Origin: Clostridium sp. AF27-2AA
GTDB lineage: Bacteria; Bacillota; Clostridia; Lachnospirales; Lachnospiraceae
Length of the DNA stretch: 13,805 bases
Assembly (NCBI RefSeq): GCF_003478505.1
Contig: NZ_QUFI01000035.1
Span: forward strand, 1-13,805
Direction: 5' to 3'
In this document: positions 1 through 5,617 of the stretch, one piece after another
How the letters are laid out: every line of letters begins with the position of its first letter
Position numbering within the stretch: position 1 is the stretch's first letter
Translations under genes and position numbers: made by a program
Notes under the pieces: model-generated
Seen by the model: the letters and a program-made list of their open reading frames with translations, nothing else
Database searches by the model: none
What the model was told of the DNA's origin: nothing

Positions 1-78
1 CGTCCGAACACAGCACTTATATTTTGCGCAGCGGGATACCATCCCAGCCTGCTTCGGACCTTTCGTGACTATTTTTAA
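1..78 (+). CDS. Possible 3' end of an upstream gene, partial (LysR-regulator-like tail?)
   Basis: Frame 1 is open from the window edge to a TAA at 76-78 and would encode a 25-residue tail ending HPSLLRTFRDYF. A hydrophobic strand followed by a helix of the form xxPxLxxFxxyL is what the extreme C-terminus of many LysR-type regulators looks like, but this is a weak resemblance. Frame 2 is also open, to a stop near 110, and frame 3 to 68, so the frame is not decided by the sequence. No start is visible because the gene would begin outside the window. The fragment is too short for a family assignment, and the region could be purely intergenic. Confidence 0.3.
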   Translation, partial: RPNTALIFCAAGYHPSLLRTFRDYF

Positions 79-79
79 A

Positions 80-108
80 TTGTTATTTGCCACGGAGTGT
101 GCTATATT
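80..108 (+). promoter_or_regulatory. SigA-type promoter with extended -10, upstream of nucleotidyltransferase
   Basis: A -35 like TTGTTA (80-85; 4 of 6 consensus) is followed after 17 bp by TATATT (103-108; 5 of 6). A TG dinucleotide at 100-101 sits one base before the -10, making it an extended -10. Transcription would start near 115 and give a leader of about 65 nt before the ATG at 180. Confidence 0.6.
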
Positions 109-179
109 TTAGGTACATTATGGTCTGGTGCCGGAAGCCGGTGCCGGGATACGTCTGAGAATTTGGAGAGGGAACGAAA

Positions 180-1103
180 ATGAAAGATACAACATTAGTC
201 ATTATGGCAGCCGGAATCGGGAGCCGGTTTGGCGGCGGTATCAAGCAGCTGGCGCCAGTAGGCCCCGGCGGTGAGATCATCATGGATTATTCCATTCATG
301 ATGCCCTGGCAGCCGGATTCAACAAGATCATCTTCATTATCCGTAAAGATCTGGAGCAGGATTTCCGGGAAATCATTGGAAACCGCATTGAGAAGATTGC
401 CAATGTGGAGTATGCGTTCCAGGAGCTGGACGCGCTGCCTGAGGGGTATCACGTAACCGAAGGAAGAAAAAAACCCTGGGGAACCGGTCAGGCTGTTCTC
501 ACCGTGAAGAATATGGTGCATGAGCCGTTTCTGGTCATCAACGCGGATGACTATTATGGCCGGGAAGGTTTTTTCAAGATTCACGATTATATGGTGAATG
601 AGATGAATACCGATGGAGATCCGTATGATATGTGCATGGGCGGATTCATTCTGGAGAACACCTTAAGTGAGAATGGTACTGTAACCCGCGGCGTCTGCGA
701 CGTGAACCCGGATGGTACCTTAAAGGATGTAACGGAGACCTATGACATTGAGCGCAGGGGCAATGGCATTTTCGCAAATGATGAGCAGGGAAACCCGGTT
801 ATTGTGGACGCAAAACAGTATGTTTCCATGAATATGTGGGGACTTCCGCCAAAATTCCTGGATGCATTAGATGAGGGGTTCCCGAAATTCCTTGACGGTA
901 TCAAAGAGGGTGATATAAAGGCAGAGTATCTGCTTCCGAAGATCATTGACCAGCAGATCAAGGCGGGAAAGGCCAGAGTAAAGGTTTTGGAAACCCGCGA
1001 TAAGTGGTTTGGCGTGACCTATAAAGAGGACAAGGACGCGGTGGTTGCTTCCATCCGCAGACTGATTGAGGCAGGCGTTTATAAGGAGAGATTATATGAC
1101 TAA
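180..1103 (+). CDS. Sugar-phosphate-type nucleotidyltransferase (NDP-sugar pyrophosphorylase family)
   Basis: This is a 307-residue cytoplasmic protein of the GT-A-fold nucleotidyltransferase superfamily, which couples an NTP to a sugar phosphate (or similar phosphate) with release of pyrophosphate. The N-terminal nucleotide-binding loop [16 protein letters not shown] (residues 9-24) has the signature glycine-rich G-x-G-S-R and lysine. PWGTGQAVL (99-107) matches the base-contacting GTG/A element, and NADDYYG (121-127) carries the Mg-binding aspartate. The substrate cannot be read from sequence; glucose-1-phosphate, mannose-1-phosphate and choline-phosphate type enzymes share these motifs. There is no left-handed beta-helix tail. 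The start is well supported by GGAGAGG at 165-171, 8 nt upstream. The stop overlaps the next gene's ATG by 8 nt, so the two are co-transcribed and probably translationally coupled. Confidence 0.85.
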   Translation: MKDTTLVIMAAGIGSRFGGGIKQLAPVGPGGEIIMDYSIHDALAAGFNKIIFIIRKDLEQDFREIIGNRIEKIANVEYAFQELDALPEGYHVTEGRKKPWGTGQAVLTVKNMVHEPFLVINADDYYGREGFFKIHDYMVNEMNTDGDPYDMCMGGFILENTLSENGTVTRGVCDVNPDGTLKDVTETYDIERRGNGIFANDEQGNPVIVDAKQYVSMNMWGLPPKFLDALDEGFPKFLDGIKEGDIKAEYLLPKIIDQQIKAGKARVKVLETRDKWFGVTYKEDKDAVVASIRRLIEAGVYKERLYD

Positions 1104-1851
1104 ACTGATTTCCTGGAATGTGAACGGCCTGCGTGCCTGTGTGGGAAAGAATTTTCTGGACTTCTTCCATGAGGCAGATGCCGATGTATTCTGTCTGCAG
1201 GAGACGAAGCTGCAGGCCGGTCAGATTGACCTGGATCTTCCGGGGTATCATCAGTACTGGAATTACGCGGAAAAAAAGGGCTATTCCGGAACGGCGCTTT
1301 TTACAAAAGAAGAGCCGCTTTCTGTAGCTTACGGAATTGGCGTGGAGGAGCATGATCACGAAGGAAGAGTCATAACCGCGGAGTTCCCTGAATATTATGT
1401 AATTACGTGCTATACGCCAAATTCCCAGAATGAGCTTGCCAGACTGGATTACCGTATGGAGTGGGAGGATGCGTGGCGTGCTTATTTAAAAGGCCTGGAC
1501 GAAAAGAAGCCAGTTATTTTCTGCGGTGACTTTAATGTGGCGCATCAGGAGATTGACCTGAAGAATCCGAAGACGAACCGCAGCAATGCCGGTTTTACGG
1601 ATCAGGAACGAAATAAGTTTACAGAGCTTCTGAAAAGCGGATTTACGGATACCTGGCGCTATTTTTATCCGGAGCAGGAGGGCATCTATTCCTGGTGGTC
1701 CTATCGATTCAAGGCCAGGGAGAAGAATGCCGGGTGGCGTATTGACTATTTTTGTGTATCAGACTGCTTAAAGGACCGGCTGGAGTCAGCAAAGATTCAC
1801 ACGGAGGTGTTTGGATCAGATCACTGTCCGGTAGAGCTGTGCCTGAAATAG
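1096..1851 (+). CDS. xth: Exodeoxyribonuclease III / AP endonuclease
   Basis: This is a 251-residue exonuclease III family enzyme that incises DNA at abasic sites and removes 3'-blocking groups during base excision repair. Family motifs appear in order: [11 protein letters not shown] (4-14), CLQETKLQ with metal-binding Glu36, [10 protein letters not shown] (62-71), [10 protein letters not shown] with Tyr106, CGDFNVAH with Asp145 and Asn147, [12 protein letters not shown] (161-172), WRIDYF, and the C-terminal GSDHCPVEL with the catalytic Asp242-His243 pair. All active-site residues are present and the length is normal. I chose ATG 1096 over the in-frame ATG 1066 because TAAGGAGAG lies 8 nt upstream and the family motif begins at residue 4. 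The gene overlaps the nucleotidyltransferase by 8 nt. No functional link between the two products is evident beyond co-transcription. Confidence 0.95.
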   Translation: MTKLISWNVNGLRACVGKNFLDFFHEADADVFCLQETKLQAGQIDLDLPGYHQYWNYAEKKGYSGTALFTKEEPLSVAYGIGVEEHDHEGRVITAEFPEYYVITCYTPNSQNELARLDYRMEWEDAWRAYLKGLDEKKPVIFCGDFNVAHQEIDLKNPKTNRSNAGFTDQERNKFTELLKSGFTDTWRYFYPEQEGIYSWWSYRFKAREKNAGWRIDYFCVSDCLKDRLESAKIHTEVFGSDHCPVELCLK

Positions 1852-1981
1852 CGAATAAAAACAGAAAGGATCCAGAGAAATATTTCGGTTACTACCGTGC
1901 CGTGCATGAACGGCAATAAGTTTCGCTGGATGGAACACGCTGCGGACCGTATGCGGGCCGTAACGGGAAAGGTGGGCAGAA

Positions 1982-3874
1982 TTGGAACAGTATCAGATTG
2001 ATATAAATGACAGCAAAGTGTATCCAATGGGCCTCACACAGACAGATGGGGGGATCCATGTATCAGTCGTGGCTGCAGCGAAGGCTTGCAGCCTGCTTTT
2101 ATTTGAGAAACAGGAAGGTAAAAACGGAAAAGAAGCAAGATTTCGGGAAATCCGGAATCTCCCATTCCCGGAGAAAGCAAAGACCGGACATATCTGGTCT
2201 ATGACGGTAAACGGAACATTTGATACGCTTTACTATGCGTTTGAGGCAGACGGGAAGCGCTTCTCTGATCCGTATGGCCGTTCCTTTGCCGGGCGGGAGC
2301 GCTGGGGAAGGTTAAGTCAGGCGAAGCGGCTTTTACTGTCGCCGGTCATGGAGCCGGAGTTTGACTGGCAGGGCGACCAGCCGTTACACATCCCCTATGA
2401 GGACTGCATTGTGTACCGGGCCCATGTGCGGGGGCTGACAAAGCATGTCTCCTCTGGCACGGAGCACCGTGGAACCTTCCGGGGGATTGTGGACAAGATC
2501 CCTTATCTGAAAGAACTGGGGATTACCACGCTGGAGCTTTTACCGGTGGTGGAATTCCAGGAGGTCATGATGCCGGAGAATGTAGAGAGCAATCCCTATG
2601 GAAGCAGTGAGCCGACCGGACGCCTGAATTACTGGGGCTACACGAAAGCCGGGATGTTTGCGCCAAAAGCATCCTATGCGGATCCGGGCATGAGTCCGGT
2701 GACGGAATTTAAATATATGGTGAGGGAACTGCACCGGGCCGGACTGGAGGTGGTGCCGGAGCTTTATTTTTCCGGAAAGGAAGTTCCGGAGTTTGTTCTG
2801 GAGACGGTGCGCTTCTGGGTTCGGGAATATCATGTGGATGGAATCCATTTAACCGGGTACGCGCCTGTGGATCTGCTGGCAAAAGATCCATATCTGGCAG
2901 ATACCAAGCTCTGGGCAATTTCCTGGGATGCGCCGAAACCGTCTGCCGGGGAGAAAAAACATCTGGGTGAATATAATGACGGCTTTCTCATCGACATGCG
3001 CCGCGCCTTAAAGGGCGATGAGGAGCAGATGAGCAGTCTGATCTACCGCAACCGCCGCAATCCCGCGGAGACAGGCGTGTTAAACTTTATGGCAGGTACC
3101 AATGGTTTCACCATGATGGACATGGTTTCCTATGACCAGAAGCACAATGAAGCCAACGGGGAAAATAACCGGGACGGAAGTGACTACAATTATTCCTGGA
3201 ACTGTGGCGTGGAAGGTCCGGTCCGCAAGAAGAAGGTTCTGGAGCTGCGGGCAAGACAGCTGCGCAATGCCATGCTTATGCTCTTTTTGAGCCAGGGAAC
3301 GCCGGTACTTCTGGCGGGAGATGAATTTGGCAATTCCCAGAATGGTAACAATAATGCTTACTGTCAGGACAATGAGACCTCCTGGTTGAACTGGAATCTT
3401 AACAAATGGGATCAGGATCTTCTGGCCTTTGTGAAGCATCTGATCGCGTTCCGCAGGGCGCATCCGGTTTTCCATATGGAGCAGGAGCCGCGGGTGATGG
3501 ACTATCTGGCCTGTGGACATCCGGATATTTCCTATCATGGCGTGAACGCATGGCAGCCGGAGTTTGAGAATTTCCGCCGCCAGATAGGGATTCTTTACTG
3601 TGGAACTTACGCGAAGAAGCCGGACGGGCAGAATGATGACTTTTTCTTTGTGATCTTCAATATGCACTGGGAACCACACGGTTTTGCACTTCCAAACCTG
3701 CCGAAGGATCTGGAGTGGACACTGTCCTTTGATACCAGTGACAGCGCGGCGGGAGGCTTTTACGAAGAGGGTCAGGAACGCCGGGTTTTGAACCAGAAGA
3801 ACTGCATGGTTCCGCCCCGCTCTGTTCTAGTGTTTAAGGCAAAGAAAAAGGCGAAAAACCTTGACAAAGCATAG
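1982..3874 (+). CDS. GH13 isoamylase/GlgX-like protein with degenerate catalytic site (probable pseudoenzyme)
   Basis: This 630-residue protein is built like glycogen-debranching/isoamylase enzymes: an N-terminal CBM48-like domain (about 10-120), a GH13 barrel (about 140-490) and a C-terminal beta domain. Isoamylase hallmarks remain, such as DMVSYDQKHNEANGENNRDG (380-399), SWNCGVEGP and SQGTPVLLAGDEFGN (437-451). The four catalytic regions are altered. Region I reads GLEVVPELYFSG instead of the D-V-V-Y-N-H form. In region II the nucleophile Asp is Thr291 and the usual Arg is His289. In region III the acid/base Glu is Ile313. In region IV His-Asp is Thr373-Asn374. The reading frame is intact, so this looks like a retained non-hydrolytic protein, perhaps glucan-binding or regulatory. 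The start is TTG at 1982 with AAAGGTGGG 6 nt upstream and an in-frame stop just before (1961-1963); no upstream alternative exists. No signal peptide is seen. Confidence 0.85.
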   Translation: MEQYQIDINDSKVYPMGLTQTDGGIHVSVVAAAKACSLLLFEKQEGKNGKEARFREIRNLPFPEKAKTGHIWSMTVNGTFDTLYYAFEADGKRFSDPYGRSFAGRERWGRLSQAKRLLLSPVMEPEFDWQGDQPLHIPYEDCIVYRAHVRGLTKHVSSGTEHRGTFRGIVDKIPYLKELGITTLELLPVVEFQEVMMPENVESNPYGSSEPTGRLNYWGYTKAGMFAPKASYADPGMSPVTEFKYMVRELHRAGLEVVPELYFSGKEVPEFVLETVRFWVREYHVDGIHLTGYAPVDLLAKDPYLADTKLWAISWDAPKPSAGEKKHLGEYNDGFLIDMRRALKGDEEQMSSLIYRNRRNPAETGVLNFMAGTNGFTMMDMVSYDQKHNEANGENNRDGSDYNYSWNCGVEGPVRKKKVLELRARQLRNAMLMLFLSQGTPVLLAGDEFGNSQNGNNNAYCQDNETSWLNWNLNKWDQDLLAFVKHLIAFRRAHPVFHMEQEPRVMDYLACGHPDISYHGVNAWQPEFENFRRQIGILYCGTYAKKPDGQNDDFFFVIFNMHWEPHGFALPNLPKDLEWTLSFDTSDSAAGGFYEEGQERRVLNQKNCMVPPRSVLVFKAKKKAKNLDKA

Positions 3875-3889
3875 CAAAACAGATATAAA
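3861..3889 (+). promoter_or_regulatory. Strong SigA promoter for hup-rqcP
   Basis: A perfect TTGACA (3861-3866), a 17-bp spacer and TATAAA (3884-3889; 5 of 6) form the best promoter in the window. The -35 lies inside the last codons of the GH13 pseudoenzyme gene, whose stop is at 3872-3874. Transcription should start near 3896. The leader contains an inverted repeat, AACGGC (3916-3921) and GCCGTT (3929-3934) with a 7-nt loop, ending 9 nt before the Shine-Dalgarno sequence; it may stabilise the abundant hup mRNA. Confidence 0.8.
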
Positions 3890-3957
3890 TGAAAGGGCAA
3901 AATGAATTACGACAAAACGGCTCTTCCGGCCGTTATCGCATTTAGGAGGAATTAATA

Positions 3958-4233
3958 ATGAACAAGACAGAATTAGTAGCAGCAGTAGCTGAGCAGGCAG
4001 GCCTTTCCAAGAAGGACGCAGAGGCAGCAGTAAAGGCATTTACCGATGTAGTTGCAGAGGCTCTGAAGGCAGGCGATAAAATCCAGTTAGTAGGTTTCGG
4101 TACTTTTGAGGTATCTGAGAGAGCAGCAAGAGAGGGACGCAACCCGAGAACCGGCGAGACCATGACCATCGAGGCTTCCAAGACTCCGAAGTTCAAAGCT
4201 GGTAAGGCATTAAAGGATCTTGTAAACGCTTAA
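3958..4233 (+). CDS. hup: HU-family nucleoid DNA-binding protein
   Basis: This is a 91-residue HU protein, the dimeric histone-like protein that binds and bends DNA with little sequence preference and compacts the nucleoid. The two N-terminal helices (residues 3-38) are followed by the signature [21 protein letters not shown] (46-66). Pro63 in the RNPRTG tip of the beta-arm is the intercalating residue, and the closing segment [14 protein letters not shown] (77-90) is typical. The ATG has AGGAGG at 3944-3949 with 8-nt spacing. Codon use is markedly skewed to GCA, GTA and GAG compared with neighbours, as expected for a highly expressed gene. It is preceded by its own strong promoter and followed after only 3 nt by rqcP. 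Confidence 0.97.
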   Translation: MNKTELVAAVAEQAGLSKKDAEAAVKAFTDVVAEALKAGDKIQLVGFGTFEVSERAAREGRNPRTGETMTIEASKTPKFKAGKALKDLVNA

Positions 4234-4236
4234 TTT

Positions 4237-4476
4237 ATGAGATTAGATAAATATCTGAAAGTATCCCGTTTAATTAAGCGAAGAACTGTCGCGAATGAAG
4301 CCTGCGATGCCGGAAGGGTCCTGGTCAATGACCGCCCCGCCAAAGCTTCGGTGAACGTGAAGGCAGGGGACATCATTGAGATTCAGTTTGGTACTTCTTC
4401 CGTGAAAGTGGAGGTTCTTGATGTGCAGGAAACCGTTCGCAAGGACGATGCAAAGGAGCTCTACCGCTACCTCTGA
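4237..4476 (+). CDS. rqcP: RqcP (YabO) S4-domain RNA-binding protein
   Basis: This is a 79-residue S4-domain protein of the RqcP/YabO/Hsp15 family. In Bacillus subtilis RqcP works with RqcH on stalled 50S subunits during ribosome-associated quality control, stabilising the P-site tRNA while alanine tails are added. The S4 fold is clear in MRLDKYLKVSRLIKRRTVAN (1-20), DAGRVLVNDRPAKAS (24-38) and VKAGDIIEIQFG (41-52). Its position directly before yabP matches B. subtilis yabO, which supports RqcP over a paralogue. The ATG lies 3 nt after the hup stop and has no Shine-Dalgarno sequence at a useful distance (nearest AAGGAT is about 20 nt away and inside hup). Translation is therefore probably coupled to hup. 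Confidence 0.9.
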   Translation: MRLDKYLKVSRLIKRRTVANEACDAGRVLVNDRPAKASVNVKAGDIIEIQFGTSSVKVEVLDVQETVRKDDAKELYRYL

Positions 4477-4504
4477 TTCTATTATCATTACTTTCATAAA
4501 CATG

Positions 4505-4553
4505 AAAACCTTCCCATATACTAAACCATGAGTTTAGGCGGGGAGGTTTTTTT
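4505..4553 (+). terminator. Terminator-like hairpin after rqcP that sequesters the yabP ribosome binding site
   Basis: An 11-bp stem pairs AAAACCTTCCC (4505-4515) with GGGGAGGTTTT (4540-4550), with a single T-G wobble. A 6-bp inner stem CTAAAC/GTTTAG (4521-4526 with 4532-4537) sits above a small internal loop. The run of seven T (4547-4553) follows the G-rich arm, as in intrinsic terminators. The 3' arm GGGGAGG is also the Shine-Dalgarno sequence for the yabP GTG at 4554, with the T-run as the 7-nt spacer. The element can therefore end the hup-rqcP transcript and, in any read-through RNA, hide the yabP start. Confidence 0.85.
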
Positions 4554-4838
4554 GTGGAAGAAAGATCCGGAATCCGCGCCCATGCCTGCAGGCTGGAGAA
4601 TCGTAACGCGGCAAGCCTGACAGGGGTGCGGGAAGTGGTATCCTTTGACGAAAACCAGGTGGTGATGGATACGGACATGGGTCTTCTGACTATCAAGGGA
4701 AAAGATCTCCATGTCAGCCGCCTTACTGTGGAAAAGGGAGAGATGGAGGTAGAAGGACAGATAGACAGCCTGACTTACTCTTCCAATGAGGCATACCGGA
4801 AAGCCGGACAGTCCATTCTGGCCCGGCTCTTTGGCTGA
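4554..4838 (+). CDS. yabP: Sporulation protein YabP
   Basis: This is a 94-residue YabP-family protein. The family is restricted to spore formers and made in the mother cell under SigE in Bacillus subtilis; its molecular role is not well defined. Diagnostic stretches are NRNAASLTGVREVVSFDEN (17-35) and MGLLTIKGKDLHVSRLTVEK (42-61), followed by a glycine-glutamate turn and GQIDSLTYS (68-76). The pattern is a small beta-rich domain. The start is GTG 4554 with GGGGAGG at 4540-4546 and 7-nt spacing; that ribosome binding site lies in the 3' arm of a terminator-like hairpin. The stop overlaps the yabQ start by one base (TGATG), so yabP and yabQ are translationally coupled. Confidence 0.92.
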   Translation: MEERSGIRAHACRLENRNAASLTGVREVVSFDENQVVMDTDMGLLTIKGKDLHVSRLTVEKGEMEVEGQIDSLTYSSNEAYRKAGQSILARLFG

Positions 4839-5167
4839 TGGCTGCGGTATGCCGGGAGGCGCGGCTTCTGCTTCAGAGCATTTCAGTGGGCGCGGTTCTT
4901 ATGATGGTGTACGATCTCATCCGGCTGTTCCGGTCTCTGGTGCCTCACAGGAGTCTGGCGGTAGGACTGGAGGATTTCTGCTACTGGATCTGGGCCGGCT
5001 TTTTCACCTTTTTGTTTCTGTACCGTGAGAATGACGGAGCACTGCGTTTTTATATTATCGGATCCATTTTTGTATCCATGCTTTTTTATGACAGGATCAT
5101 CAGCAGAAATTTGCAAAAGCTCTTGAAATTGATTCTTCGATGCATTAGAATGAAATTACACAGGTAA
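4838..5167 (+). CDS. yabQ: Sporulation membrane protein YabQ (spore cortex)
   Basis: This is a 109-residue integral membrane protein with three predicted membrane segments, at about residues 11-31, 45-62 and 69-85, and a basic C-terminal tail. YabQ in Bacillus subtilis sits in the outer forespore membrane and is needed for cortex formation. The family-typical segments are LLQSISVGAVLMMVYDLIRL near the N-terminus and GALRFYIIGSIFVSMLFYDR. The protein is shorter than the Bacillus homologue of roughly 210 residues, mostly through a shorter C-terminus, which is common in Clostridia. The start ATG 4838 overlaps the yabP stop and has no separate Shine-Dalgarno sequence. A SigA-like promoter for divIC is embedded in its last codons. 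Confidence 0.88.
   Translation: MAAVCREARLLLQSISVGAVLMMVYDLIRLFRSLVPHRSLAVGLEDFCYWIWAGFFTFLFLYRENDGALRFYIIGSIFVSMLFYDRIISRNLQKLLKLILRCIRMKLHR
5123..5151 (+). promoter_or_regulatory. SigA-type promoter for divIC, inside the yabQ 3' end
   Basis: TTGAAA (5123-5128; 5 of 6) and TAGAAT (5146-5151; 5 of 6) are separated by exactly 17 bp. Transcription would start near 5158, within the final yabQ codons, about 58 nt before the divIC ATG. This would allow the cell-division gene to be expressed in growing cells independently of the sporulation genes upstream. Confidence 0.6.
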
Positions 5168-5215
5168 CATAACATCGAATTAGAAAGTCAGGGTAACAAA
5201 AAGCTGGTGAGAAAC

Positions 5216-5542
5216 ATGAAAACGCGGGGAACAGGGCGCAAAAAACGCAGAGAGGGTCTGGGCAACCGACTGGCCATTATCGGAATTACCATAGTGGTTT
5301 TAAGTCTGGCGGTGGTCGTGAATGTGAAGAATACCTCCATGGAGAAGAAGCTCATGGAGTACCAGGCCAAAGAAGAATCGCTGATCCGTCAGGTGGAAAA
5401 CGAACAGAAACGGGCCGCAGAGCTGGAAGAACGCAGGGTCTATGTGCAGACCAAGCAGTACATAGAGGAAGTGGCCAAGCAGAAGCTGGGACTGGTCAAA
5501 CCAGACGAGATTTTGCTGAAACCAAGACCAAAAGACAACTAG
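5216..5542 (+). CDS. divIC: Septum formation initiator DivIC (FtsB/DivIC family)
   Basis: This is a 108-residue bitopic membrane protein of the divisome. A very basic cytoplasmic N-terminus (residues 1-18, KTRGTGRKKRREGLGNR) precedes one membrane helix (about 19-36), an extracytoplasmic coiled coil (about 38-78) and the family motif YIEEVAKQKLGLVKPDEILL (82-101). DivIC pairs with FtsL and DivIB to activate septal peptidoglycan synthesis. I prefer ATG 5216 with GGTGAG at 5206-5211; the in-frame GTG at 5207 has only AGGG 13 nt upstream. Gene order matches B. subtilis yabQ-divIC, but the yabR gene (S1 domain) that follows divIC in Bacillus is absent and spoIIE comes next. It probably has its own vegetative promoter at 5123-5151. 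Confidence 0.9.
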   Translation: MKTRGTGRKKRREGLGNRLAIIGITIVVLSLAVVVNVKNTSMEKKLMEYQAKEESLIRQVENEQKRAAELEERRVYVQTKQYIEEVAKQKLGLVKPDEILLKPRPKDN

Positions 5543-5573
5543 AACAGACGAGACTAAAAATAACAGACATAGG

Positions 5574-5617
5574 ATCCTTTCCTGCCGCATATATTGTGGT
5601 TCAGGAGGGGATTTTTT
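5574..5617 (+). terminator. Terminator-like hairpin after divIC that sequesters the spoIIE ribosome binding site
   Basis: An 11-bp stem pairs ATCCTTTCCTG (5574-5584) with CAGGAGGGGAT (5602-5612), with two T-G wobbles. After a 2-nt bulge a short second stem CCGC/GTGG (5585-5588 with 5596-5599) closes a 7-nt loop. Six T follow (5612-5617), one of them in the stem. The 3' arm contains AGGAGGGG (5603-5610), the Shine-Dalgarno sequence of spoIIE, whose GTG is at 5618. The layout is the same as in the hairpin before yabP. Confidence 0.75.

Noticed and set aside
2..59. Inverted repeat GTCCGAA/TTCGGAC with an inner GGGAT/ATCCC hairpin, considered as a structured RNA or terminator
   Set aside because: No T-run follows the stem, the left side is mostly unpaired, and the region is equally well explained as the end of a coding sequence.
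1899..1914. Small hairpin GCCGT/ACGGC after xth as a terminator
   Set aside because: Only 5 bp of stem and no following T-tract; the 130-bp gap shows no convincing terminator or promoter.
4495..4503. CATAAACAT as a SigE -10 for yabP-yabQ
   Set aside because: It resembles CATACAAT only in part and no acceptable SigE -35 lies 14-15 bp upstream. If real, transcription would start inside the left arm of the yabP hairpin, so start-site mapping is worthwhile, but I cannot support it as a feature.
5207..5215. GTG 5207 as the divIC start
   Set aside because: Its only SD-like sequence is 13 nt away, whereas ATG 5216 has GGTGAG close upstream; the difference is three residues and cannot be fully settled from sequence.
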